Positions 8,143 to 17,152 of a stretch of DNA of 35,953 nucleotides are shown here, one piece after another (the stretch's first letter is position 1; each line of letters opens with the position of its first letter). The notes beneath the pieces are model-generated. The model worked only from the letters and a program-made list of their open reading frames with translations. It searched no databases and was not told the origin of the DNA. Made by a program: the position numbers and the translations under genes. The stretch covers positions 1-35,953 of the forward strand of contig NZ_CAJPQR010000021.1 of NCBI RefSeq assembly GCF_905372745.1, in the 5' to 3' direction. This stretch comes from an uncultured Campylobacter sp. GTDB lineage: Bacteria; Campylobacterota; Campylobacteria; Campylobacterales; Campylobacteraceae.

Positions 8143-11100
8143 TTATTCTCCGTTTTTTAAATGTCGCATAAAATTTTTATCCGTCGCTACGGCTCTAAAT
8201 ATCCGCAGGTAAAGCCCCGCGATGCTGCTCCAGCTGTTTTCGCTTAGCCATTTTGCGCGCTCGTCATAAATTTTAGCGTCTATTTCGCTATTTTTTACTT
8301 TTTCTAGTTGCTCTAAGATGTGCCAATCGTTAAATCCGTCCGTTTTTATCGTGACGTTTTTCATCTCGCTAAAGATCCTTGACGGCGTTACTATAACGTT
8401 TTTGCACACGCTTAGTGCTATCCTGGCCGCCCCGCTGGCTCCCTCATCGGTTTGCCCGTAAGGCAGCACGATAACATCGCAGTCGCTTAGCTTTTTATTT
8501 ACCTCCTCTATCGGCAAAAACTCGGTGTTCCACTCCACTTTTTCGTCCAAATTTAGCTTTTCGCAAAGCTTACGGCATCTTTGTAGTTCCATCTCGCTAT
8601 CTGCGTTTGCGACAGGGCTAATGATAATTAGCTTCGCGTCCGTATTTTGGCTAAATTTAGCAAAGGCTTGCAGCAGTACGGGTAAATTTTTATGCGCAAA
8701 GAGTAGGCCGAAAAATCCTACCTTAAATTTGCCGTCCGTTTCCTTACGTTTGTTTTGCTCGGGCGCCAAATTTTGCGTTCCGTGCGGCACTAGCGTGACG
8801 TTATCGGCAAGCCCGAGTAGTCTAAGCGTATTTAGATCGTCGATGCTGTGGACGAAAACTCGGTCGAATTCGTAAAGCGTATCGTGCCAGTTTTGCTGAG
8901 TTTGGCGCGGGTAGTTTAGGATTTGCTTCGTGGCATGAAGCGTGATGAAGCAAATTTTGCCCTGCGATTTTAGCGCGGCGACGTCTGATTTTAGCTTTTC
9001 GTCTATCTCAAAAAAGGTAAAATGATGTTGCAGCCAGATTATATTTGCATCCGTCTCAAGCCCCGATAGTAGCTTTTCTCGCTCTATTTCAAAGACTTTT
9101 ATCTCGTCGTTTTCTTTGCTTAAATTTGACTCCTTTGTACGCTTTTGCTCGCTCCAAGTGTAAATTTCTAAATTTGCGCCTGCCTGCGTCAGCTCGTCCG
9201 TTAGGTATTTTGAGTATTCGGCTATGCCGCAAACGGCGTTATACGTCGAAAAGTAGGCGATTTTTAGCTCGCTTGGCTCATTTTTAAAGGATTTTAGATG
9301 CGAGATGCTCGAGATGAAATTTAGCGCGTTTTTCTCGCCGAACATCATTTCATCGACTTTGTGTTTTAGCGGTTTTATGTCTGGAGCGCGGTTTTGTAAA
9401 ATTTGCTCGGATACTTTGATGATTTTTTCGCCCAGATCCTTTACGCTAGGCTCCGCCCAAAATGAATAATTTAGATTAAAGTGCGTAACCGCGGGCGCGA
9501 ATTTATACCCGATAAACTCGCAGCTATCGTCCAAAAACTCGCACTGGCCGCTATAGTCGGTGGAGATAACCGGCTTTTTGTAGTGTACGCCTTCGATTGC
9601 CGGCATATTTAGCCCCTCGCCGCGCGTCGGCAACACGACTATATCGCACTGCTCGTATAGATTTGCCACGTCAAGCGCGGTTAGGTCTTCGTTTAGTATG
9701 ACGCGGATTTTGCTTCGGTATTTTTTATCGACTAAAAGCTCGATTTGCTCGGTTACGCTGTTGTGCGGATTAGGGAAGCTTTTTATCGTTAGGCTTAGCT
9801 CAAATTTAGCTTTTTTGCAAGCTTCGTTAAAGGCTCGCAGCAGCACGTCCGCACCCTTTCTAGGCAGGCATGATGAGATATGAAAGAGCTTTATCTCGCG
9901 TTTTTGTTCGCTATTTTCTTGTAAAACGCTTGGCTCAGGCGGCATTTTTAACGGTATATCGGCCACTTTTACGGGCGTATAGCAGCCGTTATCTATTAGG
10001 ATTTTTTTGATAAAAAACGTCGAAACCAAAATGCCTTTATACTTGGAGTTTAAAATTTCTATTGTTCGCTGCGGGATGCGCGACTCCTCCCAGAAAAATA
10101 CCGCAATCTCAAAGCCGTAGCCCTCCCTAACGTCTTCTATCAGCGGGTAGTGGTGGTAGATCGCGACCTTGTCGTCGCTTCTTTTTGGGTGCACGTTTTT
10201 ATCGGGTACTATGCTTCTTAGCGTTTCGTACTCGTCTTTGGTTATTGCGATGTCTTCGATTTTATCGAAATAGTTCTCGTGATAGCAGATAACAAAGACG
10301 TTTTTTACCTTACCGAGCAGCCTAAATACGATGTTTCTGTTTATTGCGGCCAAACTATAGTGTCCGCTGATGCTGCCGATGACGGTTATCTCGCTAAAGT
10401 TTTCGTTAAATTTAAGGTTTTTTAGCTCCAAATTTCGCTCGTACTCTCTTGAGTGCCTTAAAGCAAAAACGCTCGGCTCAAAAACCCCCTCTTGCGAGAC
10501 GTAGATATCGTCTCTAACCTGGCCTTTTAGGCTAAAGATTCTTGCTCTAATAGCCGGAAATTTGTTTAAAAATATCTTGAGGTTTTTCTTAAATTTAGGA
10601 TGGCTATTTGCCGCTCTCTCCGTCAAATTTATACCGAATTTAAGCGCTTTTTTGAGATTTTCTTTAGCTAAATTTTTGCAAAATCTTAAAAATTTATAGA
10701 CCCAAATAAGCGGCTTTGCGACTCTTTTAAATTTAGCGACGAAAATTTTAAGCTGCTCGATATCGTTTTTGATAACGGGAGCTTCGTTTTCTAGGACGTA
10801 GACTTTGTGATTTAGCGCGAGATATTTGCCCAGTAGATTTTCTAAATCTTCGTGTAAGCGCGCGTTTTCGTTTTGCAAATTTACGATTTGATTTTTGCTC
10901 TCCATTAGCTCAAGCGAGCTTTTCCACAGCGCTTCTTTTGTCTCCAAGGACTCCTTCCAAACGTCGTTTTTTAGCTCAAGCATCTGAGTTTTGTTTTCAA
11001 ATGCCGACACGTCGAATCTATCGGCCAACTCTTCAAAGCTATAGCCGCTTTTGGCCGCATTTAAAAACGCTTCGCGCGTTTTTTCGTCGCCGTTTTTAAG

Positions 11101-11745
11101 CCCCAAAATCGCGTAATCAAGCCCGACGCTGCTTAAAACGTCTCTTAACGTGACGTTTTGATTTTGCAAATCCTCGCTAAAGCTCAAATTTGAGTTCAGC
11201 CTCATCATAAACGTATTGCTAAAGCCCTCAAATTCGCACAGATACTCAAGCAGCATCGGCGGGATAGGCTTAACGTGCGTAACGTCTAGATAGAAAGTTA
11301 GCGTAGCGACGCGTAAATTTTCGGGATTTGGCGTTTCAAGTATCAAGATGCCGCCGTCTTTGAGAACTCGGCGCGCTTGTTTTATTAGCTCGCAAAGCTC
11401 GTTAAACTCCAAGTGCTCCACAAGCTGAAATGCGCTAACTAGCGCAAGGCTTGAGTCTTCTAGCTCGCTTAAAAACTCTATAGCGCCTTGATTTTTAGCC
11501 TCAAGCGCGTTTTTTTCGCACTCTTTTATCATCTCCTCGCTCACGTCGCAGCCGCGCGCGGTAAAGCCGTTTTGTTTTAGAATTTCAAGCCACTCGCCTC
11601 TGCCGCAACCAAGATCGGCCGCCGCCGGATTTTCGTAGTTTTGTTTTAAAATTTGCAAAAACGGCTCATAAGCAAGCAGGCGTTTTTTGATCTCGCTCCT
11701 CTGGCCTCTAAATTTATCTTCGAAACTTTTATAAAATTTATCCAT
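8143..11745 (-). CDS. Multidomain methyltransferase, coiled coil and two GT4 glycosyltransferases
   Basis: A 1200-residue fusion, probably cytoplasmic or membrane-peripheral, that builds and caps a polysaccharide. Residues 1-215 are a class I SAM methyltransferase: motif I DLGCGRGEW at 44-52, VEHL at 109-112, and the ETPNP and THVKPIPP segments. Residues about 255-345 are helical and probably coiled coil, followed by a basic stretch up to about 400. Residues about 450-790 form a first GT4-type glycosyltransferase with EGLNMPAIE (710-718), a complete E-x7-E motif. Residues about 827-1185 form a second GT4-like domain with a GLLFAHKN segment (1013-1020) and DEGASGAARI (1100-1109), where the second Glu of E-x7-E is replaced by Ile. 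It overlaps wzt by eight bases. By analogy with WbdD-type proteins I infer terminal methylation and chain-length control; the sugars added are inferred only from gmd/rmd. Confidence 0.82.
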   Translation of the reverse strand: MDKFYKSFEDKFRGQRSEIKKRLLAYEPFLQILKQNYENPAAADLGCGRGEWLEILKQNGFTARGCDVSEEMIKECEKNALEAKNQGAIEFLSELEDSSLALVSAFQLVEHLEFNELCELIKQARRVLKDGGILILETPNPENLRVATLTFYLDVTHVKPIPPMLLEYLCEFEGFSNTFMMRLNSNLSFSEDLQNQNVTLRDVLSSVGLDYAILGLKNGDEKTREAFLNAAKSGYSFEELADRFDVSAFENKTQMLELKNDVWKESLETKEALWKSSLELMESKNQIVNLQNENARLHEDLENLLGKYLALNHKVYVLENEAPVIKNDIEQLKIFVAKFKRVAKPLIWVYKFLRFCKNLAKENLKKALKFGINLTERAANSHPKFKKNLKIFLNKFPAIRARIFSLKGQVRDDIYVSQEGVFEPSVFALRHSREYERNLELKNLKFNENFSEITVIGSISGHYSLAAINRNIVFRLLGKVKNVFVICYHENYFDKIEDIAITKDEYETLRSIVPDKNVHPKRSDDKVAIYHHYPLIEDVREGYGFEIAVFFWEESRIPQRTIEILNSKYKGILVSTFFIKKILIDNGCYTPVKVADIPLKMPPEPSVLQENSEQKREIKLFHISSCLPRKGADVLLRAFNEACKKAKFELSLTIKSFPNPHNSVTEQIELLVDKKYRSKIRVILNEDLTALDVANLYEQCDIVVLPTRGEGLNMPAIEGVHYKKPVISTDYSGQCEFLDDSCEFIGYKFAPAVTHFNLNYSFWAEPSVKDLGEKIIKVSEQILQNRAPDIKPLKHKVDEMMFGEKNALNFISSISHLKSFKNEPSELKIAYFSTYNAVCGIAEYSKYLTDELTQAGANLEIYTWSEQKRTKESNLSKENDEIKVFEIEREKLLSGLETDANIIWLQHHFTFFEIDEKLKSDVAALKSQGKICFITLHATKQILNYPRQTQQNWHDTLYEFDRVFVHSIDDLNTLRLLGLADNVTLVPHGTQNLAPEQNKRKETDGKFKVGFFGLLFAHKNLPVLLQAFAKFSQNTDAKLIIISPVANADSEMELQRCRKLCEKLNLDEKVEWNTEFLPIEEVNKKLSDCDVIVLPYGQTDEGASGAARIALSVCKNVIVTPSRIFSEMKNVTIKTDGFNDWHILEQLEKVKNSEIDAKIYDERAKWLSENSWSSIAGLYLRIFRAVATDKNFMRHLKNGE

Positions 11746-12961
11746 TTATTCTCTTTATTTCCAAACTCGGTTCAAGATATGCAAGACCGACGAAATCGGG
11801 CTTGCTAAAATTTACGACGTTAAAAATGATCGCGTTGTCGCGCCATTCGTAGTTGTTTTGCAGATGGTTGTCGCTATCATGCAGCGCTATCGTGACCGAA
11901 AACGACCCGACGCCCAAATTTGCGTCAAATTCAAAACTAAAGTCGTACTCTTCGCCTTTTTTTAGATTTTTTAAAGCTTGCTTTAGGTGGTAAGTGTTTG
12001 TGCCGTATACGACCTGCGAGAAGCGATTTTTGATCTGATAGCCCAGTACCAGCGAGGGCAAATTTTCGTTTGCTTGCACCGTTACTTTTAGCTTGATTTT
12101 TTTGCCGACTTCTAAATTTTGTATCTTTTTGCCTGCAGCGTCCAAAATTTCGACGTTTTTTATGCAGGCCTTTTTGTTGCCGGATACGGTTGCGGTTTTG
12201 CCGTTTTGCAGGGTTATTTGCGAGATTTGCACGTCTTGTTTTTTTGAGATTAGGGCGTTATAGTAATCAAGCACTGCTTCAGGCTCGCCGTCTTTTAAAA
12301 TTTGACCTTTTTCTAGCAAGATTACTCGGTCGCAGATGGATTTTATCGCGCCGCTATCGTGCGAAACGATGATGAGCGTCGTGCCTAGGCTTTTAAATTC
12401 TTTTATCTTGTCAAAGCTTTTGTGCTGAAAGTACACGTCGCCGACCGATAGCGCCTCGTCGATGATAAGTATATCGGGGCGATTTGCCGTGACGACCGAA
12501 AAAGCAAGGCGCATCTGCATGCCGCTGCTGTAAATTCGCACGGGATAATCAAAATACTCGCCTATCTCGGCAAAGTCTTCGATGTAGGCTATTATTTCGT
12601 CGATCTGCTCTTTTGAGTAGCCCATGAGAGAGCAGGACTGGTAGGCATTCTGCCTGCCGGTTAGGTCGCCGTGAAAGCCCATGCCCAGCTCCAAAATAGA
12701 CGAAATTTTAGCCCCGCTCGTTACGCGGCCGCTTGAGGGCTTTAGCGTGCGCGAGATGATTTTTAAAAGAGTGCTCTTGCCCGCTCCGTTTTGCCCAATT
12801 AGCCCGACTACCTCGCCGGCTCCCACGTCAAAGCTTACGTCTTTTAGTACGGTTTTTACGTTTTTTTCTTCTTTATTTTTGCTAAACCACGAGGCAAATC
12901 GCTTAAAGTTGCTCTCGTAATCCAAGTAAGTTTTACAGATATTTTGAACCGATAAAATCAT
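11738..12961 (-). CDS. wzt: ABC-2 polysaccharide exporter ATPase with C-terminal glycan-binding domain (Wzt)
   Basis: The ATPase subunit of an ABC exporter for O-antigen or similar glycan, 407 residues. The nucleotide-binding domain spans about 1-240: Walker A GQNGAGKS at 56-63, signature YSSGMQ at 144-149, Walker B ILIIDE at 164-169, and the switch His at 201 (VSHD). Residues about 245-407 form an extra beta-rich domain, as in Wzt proteins that bind the modified non-reducing end of the glycan before export. This extension separates it from the shorter KpsT type. It overlaps wzm by four bases (ATGA) and the methyltransferase/GT gene by eight. The extra domain together with a methyltransferase next door suggests that export depends on a terminal methyl cap. 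Confidence 0.92.
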   Translation of the reverse strand: MILSVQNICKTYLDYESNFKRFASWFSKNKEEKNVKTVLKDVSFDVGAGEVVGLIGQNGAGKSTLLKIISRTLKPSSGRVTSGAKISSILELGMGFHGDLTGRQNAYQSCSLMGYSKEQIDEIIAYIEDFAEIGEYFDYPVRIYSSGMQMRLAFSVVTANRPDILIIDEALSVGDVYFQHKSFDKIKEFKSLGTTLIIVSHDSGAIKSICDRVILLEKGQILKDGEPEAVLDYYNALISKKQDVQISQITLQNGKTATVSGNKKACIKNVEILDAAGKKIQNLEVGKKIKLKVTVQANENLPSLVLGYQIKNRFSQVVYGTNTYHLKQALKNLKKGEEYDFSFEFDANLGVGSFSVTIALHDSDNHLQNNYEWRDNAIIFNVVNFSKPDFVGLAYLEPSLEIKRING

Positions 12962-13743
12962 AAAACGTCCGCCATCTCTTCCTCGGCTCGTTTATAAACG
13001 AAAAATGCGGCTCCAAGGCTTGCCGCGCCGATAAAAGCCGGATAAATCAAAAGCAAAAAATCCGGCGTCTTATCGTAGATCAAAATATCGTGATAGCCGC
13101 TAACGACGCCCACAAGCGGGTTTATGTAGATAAGCTCTTGCAAATTTGACGGTAAAATGCTAGTCATATAAACGATCGGCGTTAGCCAAAATAAAAACTG
13201 CAATACGATGGCTATGATCTGGCCTACGTCGCGCATAAAGACGTTTATCACGCCGAAAAACAGCCCAAATCCGACGGCTAGCATCACCGTAACGAGGGAA
13301 AAGATCGGCAAAAAGATCAAATTTACGCCCGCAAAATGCCCCAAAAACGCAAACACTACCGCAATGGAGACGAATAAAATTAGATTGTTTATCGCCGAGC
13401 TTAAAACCACGGTAGCCGGAAGGACGATTTTGGGGAAGGACATTTTTTTGATTATGTTGGCATTGTCGGTAAAAATGCCGATGCAGCGCGAAAAAATCTC
13501 GCTAAAAAGCATCCAGCAAAGCATCCCGCTCATTAGGTAGATCGCGTAGGCGTATTTGCTATCGATGCCTGGCAGCTTGGCCGAGAGTACCGAGGAGAGT
13601 ATGGTCGCGTAGATGAGCACCTGGGCTAGCGGATGCAGTATCGCCCACGCTACGCCCAGCTTGCTTTTTGCGAATTTGGTTATAAACTCGTTTTTGACCG
13701 AATTTACGATGAAAAACCTATACGTATAAATATTTGAAAACAA
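12958..13743 (-). CDS. wzm: ABC-2 polysaccharide exporter permease (Wzm)
   Basis: The inner-membrane partner of Wzt, 261 residues with about six hydrophobic segments (near 35-55, 65-85, 108-135, 143-168, 175-195 and 228-250). The cytoplasmic N-terminal region ends in KSKLGVAWAILHPL and RDVGQ lies at 171-175; both are typical of ABC-2 glycan permeases. The start that gives the expected short N-terminus is TTG at 13743-13741, because no ATG lies nearby in frame. A CGAAAGA just upstream is a modest ribosome site. It is the first gene of the five-gene operon; an 84-base gap separates it from the Maf gene. Confidence 0.9.
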   Translation of the reverse strand: MFSNIYTYRFFIVNSVKNEFITKFAKSKLGVAWAILHPLAQVLIYATILSSVLSAKLPGIDSKYAYAIYLMSGMLCWMLFSEIFSRCIGIFTDNANIIKKMSFPKIVLPATVVLSSAINNLILFVSIAVVFAFLGHFAGVNLIFLPIFSLVTVMLAVGFGLFFGVINVFMRDVGQIIAIVLQFLFWLTPIVYMTSILPSNLQELIYINPLVGVVSGYHDILIYDKTPDFLLLIYPAFIGAASLGAAFFVYKRAEEEMADVL

Positions 13744-13773
13744 TCTTTCGTCCGATTTAGCTAAATTTGCGTG

Positions 13774-13779
13774 ATTTTA
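13774..13779 (-). promoter_or_regulatory. Possible -10 box for the wzm-wzt operon
   Basis: On the minus strand TTTGCTAAAATCACG contains TAAAAT, preceded by a T-rich run (TTTATTTTTATTTTTAG). It lies about 30 bases before the TTG start of wzm, in the only gap between the Maf gene and the operon. The region is AT-rich throughout, so a chance match is possible. Confidence 0.35.
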
Positions 13780-13827
13780 GCAAATAAAGGCTAAAAATAA
13801 AAATAAAGCTAAATTTATGATCGAAAT

Positions 13828-15882
13828 TTAATAACTCAGTCTAAAATTTTCCTTTGCTTGACCTATCTCGTTTTTGGTTATGAGTCCTCGTTTTTTTAGC
13901 TCGCGGACTAAATTTCTGGAAGCTTTTTTGATGGTTTCTATCTCTGCGTTTAGTCCGCCGGCTACTGAAAATAGCCAGTATTTATGGATTTCTACCCATT
14001 CGGCTAGCTTGTTTACCTTTTGCATCGTGGTATCGCTCGGGGCGACTGAGATTTTAGCTAGTTCAAGCTCTTGGAAATATACGGATATGGCCACGATATT
14101 TTCGATAAAAGGCTTAAATTTAGGCTTTGAGATAGCGTCTTTTGCTTTATCTATCCTATTTGAAATTTTAACGAGCTTGTGAAAGTGTTTTTCGCTTAAT
14201 TTCCATTCGTCTCTTAGTTTTGAAATTTCGTCTATTTTCGGTACGACTTCTAAAAACGTCTCTTCGATTATACGTTTGGCCTCGTTTTCAAAGCTTAGCT
14301 TTTTTACGAGTACTTTATATGCTTTTAACATATCTTTATTCGTTCTTTTTTCTTTTATCGGCGCGATATTGGGGAGATTTTTTTGTTTTTTGTCTTTGCA
14401 AAGCTCTTGCATAGTCTCTAAAAACGGCTTTTCTATGCTGCCTTCTATCCTAGCGCCGCCTTGCGTGCAGTTATACGTCGTTACGTCTTTTTTGCTCGAC
14501 TGCTCGATATCGGCTTCAAATTGATTTCTAAATTTATCCCAGACGTAAGTCGTGCGGACTTCGCCCTCGCCGCCGTAAGCTTTGACGTATAGATATTCGT
14601 CGGCTTGCGCGAACGCGTGCCCGGTGGCGTGAGATTTACCGTCCGGAGCAAAGGCTAGGTCTTGTCCGATTAAAACGATATTTTTATGTTTTAAAACATA
14701 GGCCAGCTGATAGGCTTGATTTGCCGTGGAGTGCCCGATCCCTAGGTAGCCGTAGCCTTTTAGTCCGAATGATGTTTCGTTTTGCTGAGGGCGCATGGTT
14801 AGGACTAGGCGACGAGGTAAGATATTTTTAATCGTTTTTTTATGCGTCAAAGACGCGATGATAAAGTAAGCGTCTTTGTCTATTTTTTTATCTCTTTTTT
14901 TAAAAAAACTCGACGTAGCCTCTACGCGTTCTATCGAAGTTACGTAATCAGGCTTTATGCCGTGTTTCATTAATATCGGTAGCGATGCGTCAAGGCTGAT
15001 GACGGTAACGTACGGAGCAAATTTTTTAAGCGTCTCAAGCTGTTTATCAAGGCTTGGCCCCGTTGAAACGATGACCGCCGTGTCCATTAGTTTATAGCGC
15101 TTTTTTATCAAATCGACGTAGGAGTAGTTTGTGAGCATCGCCGTTAAATTTTCTATATTATTCCTCACTCCGATTAGATTGTCGTCTATGCTGTTGCCGT
15201 GACCGGCTACCATTTGAGAGATGGCTTTTGCAAAGGATTGGTTTATTTCTGCGTAGTCGTCGCTAAACTGATCGTAAAACGGCGAGTGAATTTGAAGATT
15301 GTAAATTTTAGCGTATGCGGTAAATTTGCTATTGCACGCCAGATAATAAAACTGCGTGTAGTTTGCGAACTCGGAGTAAAAAAGAGTTAGCCTTTCGCTG
15401 GATAATTCGTCTGAAAGGTCGATCAAATTTAATACCGCATAGATGATTTCGATTTCCGGTTCTACGACTATTATTTTCTGATGCGTTTCGTTTTTTAAAA
15501 GTGCTTTATAAAGTATCCCGTTGCCTAGCCCGTAAAAATACATAATCGGGTAGCGCTTATATTCGTTTTCGACGGATTCTAGGGTATTTTGGACGTCTTT
15601 GACGGGATTTTCGTAGACGTATTTTAAGGTTTTATTGTTGATGATATTTATATCGATCGGGTCTTTGCCGACAAATACGTCGTAATCCGCCATCTCTTCC
15701 ATTCCCCAAAGGCGCGCGGCTAAAATTTCGTCTTGCTGAAAGAGGGCTTGCAAGTTTTTTTGAAATATCGGATTGGCGCTTGGTTCAAATGATTCAGAGC
15801 TTTTTTTTGCGTTTTTTTGCTCGTTTTCGTTTTCTTTTACGACCTGAAAATCATCCATAGTCGAATATTCGTTTTTCGGCAT
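13828..15882 (-). CDS. Maf family (DUF115) flagellin glycosyltransferase-like protein
   Basis: A 684-residue member of the motility accessory factor family, which is thought to transfer nonulosonic acids such as pseudaminic acid onto flagellin in the cytoplasm. The N-terminal third (about 50-240) holds MYFYGLGNG (114-122) and VVEPE (139-143), a Rossmann-like segment common in Maf proteins. The DUF115 core follows, with VSTGPSLD at 272-279, ISLDASLPIL (295-304), KPDYVTSIE (310-318) and GQDLAF at 406-411. The C-terminal region is helical and Lys/Glu-rich. A strong AAGGAGG stands six bases before the ATG. The gene lies downstream of pseI on the same strand, which fits pseudaminic acid as its donor sugar. 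Acceptor specificity cannot be read from sequence. Confidence 0.87.
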   Translation of the reverse strand: MPKNEYSTMDDFQVVKENENEQKNAKKSSESFEPSANPIFQKNLQALFQQDEILAARLWGMEEMADYDVFVGKDPIDINIINNKTLKYVYENPVKDVQNTLESVENEYKRYPIMYFYGLGNGILYKALLKNETHQKIIVVEPEIEIIYAVLNLIDLSDELSSERLTLFYSEFANYTQFYYLACNSKFTAYAKIYNLQIHSPFYDQFSDDYAEINQSFAKAISQMVAGHGNSIDDNLIGVRNNIENLTAMLTNYSYVDLIKKRYKLMDTAVIVSTGPSLDKQLETLKKFAPYVTVISLDASLPILMKHGIKPDYVTSIERVEATSSFFKKRDKKIDKDAYFIIASLTHKKTIKNILPRRLVLTMRPQQNETSFGLKGYGYLGIGHSTANQAYQLAYVLKHKNIVLIGQDLAFAPDGKSHATGHAFAQADEYLYVKAYGGEGEVRTTYVWDKFRNQFEADIEQSSKKDVTTYNCTQGGARIEGSIEKPFLETMQELCKDKKQKNLPNIAPIKEKRTNKDMLKAYKVLVKKLSFENEAKRIIEETFLEVVPKIDEISKLRDEWKLSEKHFHKLVKISNRIDKAKDAISKPKFKPFIENIVAISVYFQELELAKISVAPSDTTMQKVNKLAEWVEIHKYWLFSVAGGLNAEIETIKKASRNLVRELKKRGLITKNEIGQAKENFRLSY

Positions 15883-16040
15883 TTTGCCTCCTTATTTATA
15901 TTGCTATTTTGTTTTAAAGCTAAATTCGTTCCAAATTTACGCCCGAATTTCGCGCAAACTCGGCCGGAGCTTTAAGTATATACTTAGCAAGCGGGCTTGC
16001 GGGCTAGCGCGGTATCAAATCTTTGCGATATGCGCTAAAT

Positions 16041-17069
16041 TTACATATCCTCGCTACTTAATCTGTCGCCGAAATTTATATCTCGTTTGGCCGGTTTGCC
16101 GATTAGCTCGCGTTTAAATTTAGGATGCAAACCCCAGCCCGGACGCACGCTTTTTACGTTTTGCTCGCTAAAAATTTCGCCTTTTTTGATATCTGCGCTT
16201 GCGTAAAGCGAACGGGCGTAGTTGCGACTGGCGAGCGCTCTTTCGTCTAATTCGTAGACGGCTTTGCCTAGTAGTTTTTCCGCGTCTCTTACGGCGCTTG
16301 CCATCTGTTTAAATTCATCCTCGTCCAGACTAAACGCCTCGTCCACGCTTCGCACCTCTTTGTTTAGGATAAAATGTTTTTCTACGATGCGAGCTCCAAG
16401 GCTCACGGCGACTACGGGCGCTACGATACCCAGAGTATGGTCTGAAAAGCCGACCTCTACGCCAAATTTGTGCCTCATATCGGCAATCGTGAGTAGATTC
16501 ATCCCCTCAAGCGGAGCTGGGTAGCTAGACGTGCATTTTAAAAGCGCGACGTTTTCGTTGCTGCACTCTTTGCAAATTTGTATCGCGTCTTCGATCTCCC
16601 CCAGGGTGGCGATGCCGGTCGAGATGACGACGGGTTTGCCTTTTTTAGCTATGTGCCGTATAAAATCGTAATCGGTTACCTCAAAGCTAGCGATTTTGTA
16701 AGCAGGTGGGTCAAAGCGCTCCAAAAAATCGGCGTCGTCGTTGCTAAACGGGCTTGAAAAGCAGATTAATCCTTCGTTTGCGGCCGTTTTAAAAAGCGTT
16801 TCATGCCACTCGCGCGGAGTTAAGGCTTTTTGATAAAGGCTATATAAATCATACCCGTCCCACAACCCGCCGCGTAGCATAAAATCCTCTTTTTTGGAAT
16901 TTAGCGTCAGGCTACCCGGCGTGTATGTTTGCAGTTTTACGGCGTCGGCTCCCGCGCGTTTGGCCGCCTTGATAGTTTCGACGGCAAGTTCTAAGCTACC
17001 CGAGTGATTTGCCGAGAGTTCGGCGATCAAAAGAACTTTTTCGTTCGTATCGAAATTTGCTATTTTCAT
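16041..17069 (-). CDS. pseI: Pseudaminic acid synthase
   Basis: It condenses the 2,4-diacylamido-2,4,6-trideoxy-L-altrose precursor with phosphoenolpyruvate to give pseudaminic acid. The 342-residue length matches the family. The NeuB-type TIM barrel starts with LIAELSANHSGS (14-25) and carries VKLQTYTPGSLT and CTSSYPAPLEGMNL. The segment SVDEAFSLDEDEF is of the PseI kind and not the sialic acid synthase kind. A C-terminal SAF/antifreeze-like domain begins near 285 (RSLYASADIKKGE). It is divergent from pseF across 83 bases, and GGAG at 17081-17078 (minus strand) provides the ribosome site. PseI is favoured over LegI or NeuB because the window also holds pseB, pseC and pseF. Confidence 0.9.
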   Translation of the reverse strand: MKIANFDTNEKVLLIAELSANHSGSLELAVETIKAAKRAGADAVKLQTYTPGSLTLNSKKEDFMLRGGLWDGYDLYSLYQKALTPREWHETLFKTAANEGLICFSSPFSNDDADFLERFDPPAYKIASFEVTDYDFIRHIAKKGKPVVISTGIATLGEIEDAIQICKECSNENVALLKCTSSYPAPLEGMNLLTIADMRHKFGVEVGFSDHTLGIVAPVVAVSLGARIVEKHFILNKEVRSVDEAFSLDEDEFKQMASAVRDAEKLLGKAVYELDERALASRNYARSLYASADIKKGEIFSEQNVKSVRPGWGLHPKFKRELIGKPAKRDINFGDRLSSEDM

Positions 17070-17124
17070 AAATTCGGCTCCGAAATTTTAGTTTGATTTT
17101 ATCATAAAATTTGCCCTGCTAGGC

Positions 17125-17130
17125 TATAAT
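17125..17130 (+). promoter_or_regulatory. -10 box for pseF
   Basis: TATAAT in GCTAGGCTATAATCTCC, in the 83-base gap between divergent pseI and pseF. Transcription would begin near 17137 and the AAGGA at 17142-17146 would serve as ribosome site. No -35 is visible. A TATGATAAAAT stretch on the opposite strand near 17098-17109 may serve pseI. Confidence 0.6.
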
Positions 17131-17152
17131 CTCCCTAAAAACAAGGAAAAAA

